Source: Propionibacteriaceae bacterium
GTDB lineage: Bacteria; Actinomycetota; Actinomycetes; Propionibacteriales; Propionibacteriaceae
Length of the DNA stretch: 5,139 nucleotides
Reading direction: 5' to 3'
Assembly (NCBI GenBank): GCA_009781325.1
Contig: WQYJ01000159.1
Coordinates: 1 to 5,139 of the forward strand
In this document: in pieces, positions 1-4,189 of the stretch
Position numbering within the stretch: position 1 is the stretch's first letter
Layout of the letters: each line of letters starts with the position of its first letter
The notes under the pieces: generated by a model
Databases searched by the model: none
Told to the model about the DNA's origin: nothing
The model's input: only the letters and a program-made list of their open reading frames with translations
Translations under genes and position numbers: made by a program

Positions 1-54
1 AGTACGCACGATCCACGCATGAGGCCGACTCCGATCCGGCACCAACTCGCCCAT
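1..54 (-). CDS. 5' end of an unidentified divergent gene (partial)
   Basis: An ATG at 54-52 on the minus strand opens a frame of 18 codons that runs off the left edge without a stop. It reads MGELVPDRSRPHAWIVRT. The start is preceded on its own strand by a purine-rich AGGGTGGG stretch (65-58) that could serve as a weak ribosome binding site, and by a TAGCGT -10-like hexamer (71-66). The LVPDxxRPxAW pattern recalls, from memory only, the N-terminus of actinobacterial spermidine synthase-like (SAM-dependent aminopropyltransferase/methyltransferase fold) proteins. Eighteen residues are too few to assign a function, so this is a hint, not a call. If real, the gene is divergent from lysS and shares the 425-bp intergenic region with it. 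Confidence 0.45.
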   Translation of the reverse strand, partial: MGELVPDRSRPHAWIVRT

Positions 55-65
55 AGACCCACCCT

Positions 66-91
66 ACGCTAGACAACGCGACAAGGGACAA
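66..91 (-). promoter_or_regulatory. Possible promoter of the leftward gene with three TTGTC repeats
   Basis: Read on the minus strand, TTGTC occurs three times at 7-8 nt spacing (91-87, 84-80, 76-72) and is followed at once by TAGCGT (71-66), which fits the TAnnnT form of a -10 element. The predicted leader before the ATG at 54 would be only a few nucleotides long. None of the TTGTC copies sits at a good 16-18 nt -35 spacing, so they may be a regulator site or chance. This is inference from sequence pattern only. Confidence 0.2.
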
Positions 92-112
92 ATAACTAAA
101 CCCATTCGTCGA

Positions 113-152
113 CCCCCGGTCATCCTGCCGTCAGGCAGGACCCCCGGCAGCC
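113..152 (+). repeat. Core repeat copy 1
   Basis: First 40-nt core copy, forward orientation, starting CCCCCGGTCATCC and ending CCCCCGGCAGCC. Its central hairpin occupies 123-140. It is followed by GACGTA and the tag GGGTCTGG at 159-166. Confidence 0.9.
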
Positions 153-168
153 GACGTAGGGTCTGGGC

Positions 169-208
169 CCCCCGGTCATCCTGCCGTCAGGCAGGACCCC
201 CGGCAGCC
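169..208 (+). repeat. Core repeat copy 2
   Basis: Second forward core, identical to copy 1. With its flank (169-223) it repeats 113-167 with a single mismatch (A158 versus T214), giving a 56-bp tandem period. Confidence 0.9.
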
Positions 209-252
209 GACGTTGGGTCTGGGGTAGAGATTCTCTCTTAAGTCCTTACTTT

Positions 253-292
253 GGCTGCCGGGGGTCCTGCCTGACGGCAGGATGACCGGGGG
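253..292 (-). repeat. Core repeat copy 3 (inverted)
   Basis: Exact reverse complement of copies 1 and 2. Together with copy 2 it makes a perfect inverted repeat with 41-nt arms (168-208 and 253-293) around a 44-nt spacer, able in principle to extrude as a cruciform or form a long RNA hairpin. Confidence 0.9.
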
Positions 293-339
293 GTGGATGT
301 AGGGTCTGGGGTAGAGATTCTCTCTTAAGTCCTTACTTT

Positions 340-379
340 GGCTGCCGGGGGTCCTGCCTGACGGCAGGATGACCGGGGG
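340..379 (-). repeat. Core repeat copy 4 (inverted)
   Basis: Identical to copy 3 and exactly 87 bp further on, as part of the perfect 87-bp tandem duplication. Its downstream tag (389-396) is followed by A instead of G, which marks the end of the repeat homology. Confidence 0.9.
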
Positions 380-440
380 GTGGATGTAGGGTCTGGAGTA
401 TTGCTCTTCTTCCTCACGTCCACTTAGCACAAAATCACAA

Positions 441-456
441 CATAGCTTTGTCTATG
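441..456. promoter_or_regulatory. Inverted repeat CATAG-N6-CTATG upstream of lysS
   Basis: CATAG (441-445) and CTATG (452-456) are perfect inverted repeats separated by six bases. They sit 11 nt upstream of the proposed lysS -10 and cover the region where a -35 element would lie, which is a typical place for a repressor operator. With only five base pairs per arm it could be chance. Confidence 0.25.
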
Positions 457-467
457 GCGGACTCCGG

Positions 468-473
468 TATTCT
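468..473 (+). promoter_or_regulatory. Proposed lysS -10 element (TATTCT), leaderless transcript
   Basis: TATTCT fits the TAnnnT actinobacterial -10 pattern and ends exactly six bases before the GTG start codon at 480. A transcript beginning at that GTG would be leaderless, which is common in actinobacteria. There is no convincing -35 (weak candidates around 445-453) and no good Shine-Dalgarno sequence before the GTG, both of which fit this reading. Confidence 0.45.
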
Positions 474-479
474 TAACCT

Positions 480-1991
480 GTGACTGTCGATCCGAATGAG
501 CCCACTGACCTGAGCGAGCAAATGCGTGTGCGCTTGGACAAACGGGCCCGCATGCTCGCGGAGCAGACCAACCCTTACCCCGTGAGCGTGCCTCGTACTA
601 TCTCCATTGCAGAAGTACGGGCCACCTGGGACTACCTCCTCCCAGGCGAAGAAACCGAAGACACCGTAGGTGTCGCAGGACGAGTTATCTTCCTGCGCAA
701 CACAGGAAAACTGTGTTTCGCCACCCTGCAGGGCGGCTTCTCAGCAGCGACCACAGGCGAACGCCTCCAAGTCATGATCTCCCTAGCCGAAGTCGGTGAG
801 GAACGCCTCGAAGCCTGGAAGTCGGACGTCGATCTCGGTGACTTCATCCAAGTCACAGGCCGAGTGATCGCATCCAAGCGCGGCGAACTGTCAATCATGG
901 CGGCATCGTGGACTATGGCTTCCAAGGCCCTGCGCCCTCTCCCGGTCCTCCACAAGGATCTCTCAGAAGAAACTCGGGTACGCCAGCGCTATGCCGACCT
1001 CGTCGTACGACCAGAATCACGCGACATGGTACGCGCCCGCTCGGCGGTCATGAAGTCGATCCGCAACACCCTAGACACTCAGGGCTACCTCGAAATCGAG
1101 ACTCCCGTACTTCAACTCATCCATGGCGGCGCGGCGGCGCGGCCCTTCCACACCCATCTCAATGCCTTTAATATCGACATGACCTTGCGCATCGCCTTGG
1201 AGTTGTTTCTCAAGCGTGCCATGGTCGGCGGTGCTGATCGAGTCTATGAAATCGGTCGCATTTTCCGTAATGAAGGCATAGATTCCTCCCACTCAGCGGA
1301 GTTTTCGATGCTGGAGTTTTACGCCTCCTGGGGTGACCAGTGGACTGTGGCGGAAACCACACAGCGAATCATCCAGAATGCCGCCGATGCGGCGCTGGGT
1401 ACGCGCACGATCAGCTTCTACGAGCACGAAATCAACCTCGATGGCGAGTGGGCATGGTTCAGATTCTTCGATCTTCTCTCAGAAGCCATCGGTGAAGAGA
1501 TCAGTGCCGACACAAGCCTGGAACAACTACGCAGATACGCCGACGTACGCGGGATTGTTTATGATCCCAAGCTCGATCAGGGCAAGATGGCGATGGAGTT
1601 GTACGGCGAACTGGTTGAACATACTTTGATCCAACCCACCTTTGTCTGCGACTATCCCGCCGTCGCCCAACCGCTGGCCCGTCCCCATCGTGAGGATCCG
1701 CGCATGGTTGAAGCCTGGGATTTGATCATTGGCGGAGTGGAAAGAGGTACGGGCTTCTCCGAACTGATCGACCCTGTCATCCAGCGCGAGCGCCTAGTTG
1801 AACAATCCTTGCGTGCGGCTGGAGGCGATCTCACAGCGATGCAGCTCGATGAAGATTTCCTGCGTGCCTTGGAGTTTGGCGTACCTCCGATGGGAGGTGT
1901 CGGCATCGGAATCGACCGTCTCATGATGCTCTTCACCGGCGCAGGAATCCGCGAAACCATCCTCTTCCCTTTGCTGAGGCCGCAGGGATGA
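480..1991 (+). CDS. lysS: Lysine--tRNA ligase, class II (LysRS)
   Basis: Cytoplasmic enzyme that activates L-lysine with ATP and charges tRNA-Lys. The 503-residue length is usual for the family. In order: an N-terminal helix (about 11-30, RVRLDKR), an OB-fold anticodon-binding domain (about 62-147), then the class II catalytic core. Motif 1 ends at ETP (207-209). Motif 2 carries FRNEG (262-266), His271, Phe275, Glu279 and Tyr281. The lysine-pocket segment is GTGFSELIDP (423-432, Glu428), and motif 3 has GIGIDR (475-480) and ends in FPLLRPQG. The Thr in GTGFSEL, where E. coli has Asn, and DSSHS in motif 2 agree with my recollection of actinobacterial LysRS. Leu240 in RIALEL (usually RIAPEL) and Ile261 before FRNEG (usually Asn) are less typical. 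The GTG start is fixed by an in-frame TAA at 474-476. It overlaps the next gene by 4 bp. LysX and EpmA are less likely: there is no membrane domain and the OB domain is present. Confidence 0.95.
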   Translation: MTVDPNEPTDLSEQMRVRLDKRARMLAEQTNPYPVSVPRTISIAEVRATWDYLLPGEETEDTVGVAGRVIFLRNTGKLCFATLQGGFSAATTGERLQVMISLAEVGEERLEAWKSDVDLGDFIQVTGRVIASKRGELSIMAASWTMASKALRPLPVLHKDLSEETRVRQRYADLVVRPESRDMVRARSAVMKSIRNTLDTQGYLEIETPVLQLIHGGAAARPFHTHLNAFNIDMTLRIALELFLKRAMVGGADRVYEIGRIFRNEGIDSSHSAEFSMLEFYASWGDQWTVAETTQRIIQNAADAALGTRTISFYEHEINLDGEWAWFRFFDLLSEAIGEEISADTSLEQLRRYADVRGIVYDPKLDQGKMAMELYGELVEHTLIQPTFVCDYPAVAQPLARPHREDPRMVEAWDLIIGGVERGTGFSELIDPVIQRERLVEQSLRAAGGDLTAMQLDEDFLRALEFGVPPMGGVGIGIDRLMMLFTGAGIRETILFPLLRPQG

Positions 1992-2935
1992 TGCTCATGA
2001 GAGAGTCAATGACCGCTGCTGCCAAAAAGACTAGGTTCGTACTGCTCCTCGTGGCACTGGCTGGCGCATTGATAGTCCCTCTGGCAGGGTGTACTGACGC
2101 GGATGACACCCCAACCCCTGGTCAAACGGGGAATACCGCGTCCAAAAAGCCGAACATTGAGTTCGCTGCCACCGCCTTCTATAACTGCATGTTCGACGCT
2201 GGACTACCTGTGGAACTCACACCGAACAGCGAAGGGATCCTGGCGATTGTGAAGTTCACCGGGGACCATACGATCCTGATCCGCGGTGCTGAGGGAGGGT
2301 ACTTCATTCCGTCGTCGAAGTTTAGTTACGAGATGACTGAAGAGATGCGCCAGACCATGGACGACTTCTTCGCCAGTTCTGAACCAGGGCTGATGATCGA
2401 TGGCGAAGACTACACAGGTGTGTACGGGCGGTGCTTGAGGGATTCGGGTTACGACGAAACAGATGCCTTCGGATCTGTGCAAATGGATCCCGTACGAGTG
2501 ACGCGCCAAGTGGAAGCCAACGATGCCTGGGCAGCCTGTGCGCGCAGGAATGATTGGCCCGAAATCTACGATTCGAGCGAATCAGATTCTCAGGAGTTCG
2601 GTGACTGGCCGGTCATCCTGATTCCGCTGAGTATCACTCCAAGCCAGTTGAGGCAGTTGCTGAGCGCGTGCCCGAACTTCGATCCAGCAAAGCAGGGTGA
2701 AATTGATCAGTGGTGGCGCGACCACCCGACAGCCACGTCCTTCCCGGAAACCTATATCCCCGATCCAAACATCGATTTCCGGCTGCCTGTGGTGGGTGAA
2801 AAACACGCGGGACCAACGCCGGTGGAATTTGAGGATCTCGATCTGGGTGTGATAGCACAACTCTTTGAGATTCTGTATGAGACACAGACTCAGTACTGGG
2901 ATCAGCAGCGTCTTCAGCAGGGATTCGGCATCTGA
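1988..2935 (+). CDS. Predicted lipoprotein of unknown function
   Basis: I do not recognise the family. The N-terminus is a lipoprotein signal peptide: basic residues (KKTR, 13-16), a hydrophobic stretch (17-33) and the lipobox L-A-G-C with Cys35, so the mature protein should be lipid-anchored outside the membrane. A short polar Thr/Pro/Asp linker (36-55) follows. The soluble part has four cysteines (67, 149, 184, 228), an even number that would allow two disulfides. Two of them share a motif, NCMFDAG and RCLRDSG, with a looser third, ACARRNDW. The C-terminus is rich in Gln and Tyr. The first ATG overlaps the lysS stop (ATGA, 1988-1991). In-frame ATGs at 1991, 1997 and 2009 are alternatives. 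The one at 1997 has AGGGA (1984-1988) at a good 8-nt spacing and may be the true start. The overlap or close spacing implies co-transcription and translational coupling with lysS, but a functional link to tRNA charging is not shown. Confidence 0.85.
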   Translation: MMLMRESMTAAAKKTRFVLLLVALAGALIVPLAGCTDADDTPTPGQTGNTASKKPNIEFAATAFYNCMFDAGLPVELTPNSEGILAIVKFTGDHTILIRGAEGGYFIPSSKFSYEMTEEMRQTMDDFFASSEPGLMIDGEDYTGVYGRCLRDSGYDETDAFGSVQMDPVRVTRQVEANDAWAACARRNDWPEIYDSSESDSQEFGDWPVILIPLSITPSQLRQLLSACPNFDPAKQGEIDQWWRDHPTATSFPETYIPDPNIDFRLPVVGEKHAGPTPVEFEDLDLGVIAQLFEILYETQTQYWDQQRLQQGFGI

Positions 2936-2939
2936 TCCC

Positions 2940-2973
2940 AGGGTGAGAAGCACTGGGGCGGGCACCCTTTTTT
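2940..2973 (+). terminator. Weak intrinsic terminator after the lipoprotein gene
   Basis: AGGGTG (2940-2945) pairs with CACCCT (2963-2968) across a 17-nt loop, and the stem runs into six Ts (2968-2973). It starts five bases after the lipoprotein stop codon. The long loop and 6-bp stem make it a modest structure, but its position and U-tract fit the end of the lysS-lipoprotein transcript. Confidence 0.45.
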
Positions 2974-3036
2974 ACGAGGGAAAATCCCCGTTCATGGTGG
3001 AACTGCTCAGAATGTGAGAAGATTAGTTCCTCTATG

Positions 3037-3045
3037 TGGTATTTT
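3037..3045 (+). promoter_or_regulatory. Candidate extended -10 promoter for hom
   Basis: TGGTATTTT contains TATTTT (3040-3045, fitting TAnnnT) with a TG one base upstream, the extended -10 form that can work without a good -35. No clear -35 is visible about 17 nt upstream. Transcription would start near 3052, giving a leader of about 50 nt with the strong ribosome binding site at its end. Pattern-based inference. Confidence 0.3.
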
Positions 3046-3050
3046 CCGGC

Positions 3051-3069
3051 TGTCTGGCGGGAATAGACA
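3051..3069. promoter_or_regulatory. Inverted repeat TGTCT-N9-AGACA in the hom leader
   Basis: TGTCT (3051-3055) and AGACA (3065-3069) are perfect inverted repeats nine bases apart, lying at the predicted transcription start of hom. They could be an operator half-site pair or a small 5' hairpin. No regulator can be named, and five-base arms may be coincidental. Confidence 0.22.
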
Positions 3070-3088
3070 ATAATAGATAGATGAGCAG

Positions 3089-3094
3089 AGGAGG
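3089..3094 (+). promoter_or_regulatory. Shine-Dalgarno sequence that sets the hom start
   Basis: A perfect AGGAGG lies seven bases before the GTG at 3102. It lies inside the frame that would open at the ATG at 3081, so it rules in favour of the GTG as the real start of hom. Confidence 0.85.
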
Positions 3095-3101
3095 TTCGAA
3101 A

Positions 3102-4136
3102 GTGACCAAGAATTACAACATAGCCCTCATTGGGCTCGGAAACGTTAACCGCACGCTTGCAGAGATTATCCATACTGAAGGAACTGCACTAGCCCAGGAC
3201 CTGGGATTCACCCTGCGCGTCACTGCCATCACCGATCTGCGCTTCGGAACACTCGTCGATGCGGCCGGAGTTGACCTTGGCGCCGTACTTGCTATGGAGC
3301 CCGGGCAGAAGTTCTCCAGTCTTGGTGGGTCAGATGACTGCGACAACGAGACAGTGATCCGTACGGCCCCCGCCGACATCGTCGCCGAGGCCACCTTCAC
3401 CAACCCGGAGGACGGCGAACCTGCCCTCTCCCATGTGCGTTGGGCCTTGGAATCAGGGAAATCAGTGTGTACGACCAATAAGGGCCCGGCCGCTTTCGCC
3501 GCCAAGGAACTCAAGGCTCTGGCCGCCAAGAACGGTGTCTTCTTCGAGTTCGAAGGTGCCGTGATGAGCGGGACCCCCGTACTGCGTCTGGCCTCAGGCC
3601 CGCTCAAGGGAGTCGGAATGACCGGGTTCTCCGGAATTCTCAATGGGACTTCCAACTACATCTTCGGGCGCATGGAATCAGGGCTCTCCCTGGAAGCAGC
3701 GATCGCCGAAGCCCAGGATCTCGGATACGCCGAGGCAGACCCCACCGCTGACATTGGCGGCTCGGACGTACGCCTGAAGGTGACCGTACTGGCCAATGAG
3801 TTGCTCGGAGCTGACCTGGATTCCAAGGATGTCCCCATGGAAGGGATCACAGGAATCACCCCTGCAATGATCGCCGACGCCCTGAGCCGGGGCGCTCACT
3901 GGAAGCTCATCGGAGCAGCGACCAAGAACGCAGACGGGACAATCACTGCGTCTGTCGCACCTGCAATGCTGGACTCCACCCATCCTTTGGCTGGGATTTC
4001 CGGGGCAACAAATGCTGTGATGTTCGACACGGACTACTTGGGCCGAGTCACCATCTCCGGTCCTGGAGCAGGGCGCAAAGAAACCGCGTACGCGCTGCTG
4101 AGTGATATCATCGCCATCGACGCGCAGGTAAACTAA
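3102..4136 (+). CDS. hom: Homoserine dehydrogenase, short form without ACT domain
   Basis: Cytoplasmic NAD(P)H-dependent enzyme reducing L-aspartate-4-semialdehyde to L-homoserine, the step leading to threonine and methionine. From the GTG at 3102 it has 344 residues. The N-terminal Rossmann domain begins at IALIGLGNVNRTL (7-19). Next come TNKGP (125-129, Lys127, nucleotide/catalytic region), the signature GILNGTSNYI (178-187), and the catalytic segment GYAEADPTADIGGSD (208-222) with Glu211, Asp213, Asp222 and Lys226. A C-terminal GPGAGRKETA (320-329) returns to the cofactor fold. The last position of the GxGxxG fingerprint is Asn16 instead of Gly. The protein stops where many actinobacterial homologues (about 430-440 residues) continue into an ACT domain, so feedback by threonine through that domain is unlikely. 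An in-frame ATG at 3081 would add seven residues but would place the AGGAGG inside the gene. asd follows after 53 bp, probably in the same operon. Confidence 0.92.
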   Translation: MTKNYNIALIGLGNVNRTLAEIIHTEGTALAQDLGFTLRVTAITDLRFGTLVDAAGVDLGAVLAMEPGQKFSSLGGSDDCDNETVIRTAPADIVAEATFTNPEDGEPALSHVRWALESGKSVCTTNKGPAAFAAKELKALAAKNGVFFEFEGAVMSGTPVLRLASGPLKGVGMTGFSGILNGTSNYIFGRMESGLSLEAAIAEAQDLGYAEADPTADIGGSDVRLKVTVLANELLGADLDSKDVPMEGITGITPAMIADALSRGAHWKLIGAATKNADGTITASVAPAMLDSTHPLAGISGATNAVMFDTDYLGRVTISGPGAGRKETAYALLSDIIAIDAQVN

Positions 4137-4169
4137 CCGAAACTGACCGAATTAACCGAATAAACCGAA
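4136..4169 (+). repeat. Four ACCGAA repeats in the hom-asd spacer
   Basis: ACCGAA begins at 4136, 4146, 4155 and 4164, giving periods of 10, 9 and 9 nt with AT-rich fillers (CTG, TTA, TAA... ). The array starts on the last base of the hom stop codon and ends ten bases before the asd ribosome binding site. It may be a degenerate 9-bp tandem repeat, a cluster of binding sites, or an unstructured leader that keeps the asd start accessible. Confidence 0.75.
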
Positions 4170-4189
4170 ATTACAAACGAGGAGTTTCC

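Larger units (their letters stand above)
215..388 (+). repeat. Perfect 87-bp tandem duplication
   Basis: Bases 215-301 and 302-388 are identical, and a partial third copy (GGGTCTGG, 389-396) follows. Each unit holds the tag, a small AGAGA-TTC-TCTCT hairpin (226-238, 313-325), an AAGT-CCTT-ACTT motif and one inverted core. Perfect identity points to a recent duplication by slippage or recombination. The length is 29 codons, which is why a spurious minus-strand reading frame stays open through it. Confidence 0.95.
113..396. repeat. Cluster of four palindromic repeat modules in the divergent intergenic region
   Basis: This stretch accounts for most of the 425-bp gap between the leftward gene and lysS. 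It holds four exact copies of a 40-nt core. Copies 1-2 (113-152, 169-208) are in one orientation and copies 3-4 (253-292, 340-379) in the other. Each core contains the palindrome TCCTGCCGTCAGGCAGGA (7-bp stem, 4-nt loop), extended by a CCGG/CCGG outer stem across a 3x3 internal loop. After every core, in the same + orientation regardless of core direction, comes a short linker and the tag GGGTCTGG (159, 215, 302, 389). No T-run follows any hairpin, and both neighbouring genes start away from it, so it does not look like a terminator. It could be a REP- or MITE-like intergenic element or a multi-site regulatory region. I do not recognise the family. Confidence 0.9.

Noticed and set aside
113..379. 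Rho-independent terminators formed by the core hairpins
   Set aside because: The stems are not followed by T-runs on either strand, and both flanking genes start, not end, at this region.
113..396. CRISPR array
   Set aside because: The intervening sequences are themselves repeated, the cores occur in both orientations, and there are no unique spacers.
176..430. Minus-strand 84-codon reading frame with a repeated 29-residue peptide
   Set aside because: It is open only because the 87-bp repeat is a multiple of three and lacks stops in this frame. It has no recognisable domain, and the peptide is the translation of a palindromic DNA repeat.
454..456. ATG upstream of lysS as an alternative start
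   Set aside because: It is out of frame with lysS (26 bases upstream of the GTG), and the lysS frame has a TAA at 474-476.
2634..3173. Minus-strand 179-codon frame spanning the lipoprotein end and the hom start
   Set aside because: It overlaps two well supported genes, the terminator and the hom promoter region, and its translation has no recognisable motif.
3113..3655. Minus-strand 180-codon frame inside hom
   Set aside because: It is a shadow of the hom coding frame, which carries all family motifs. There is no domain signal on the minus strand.
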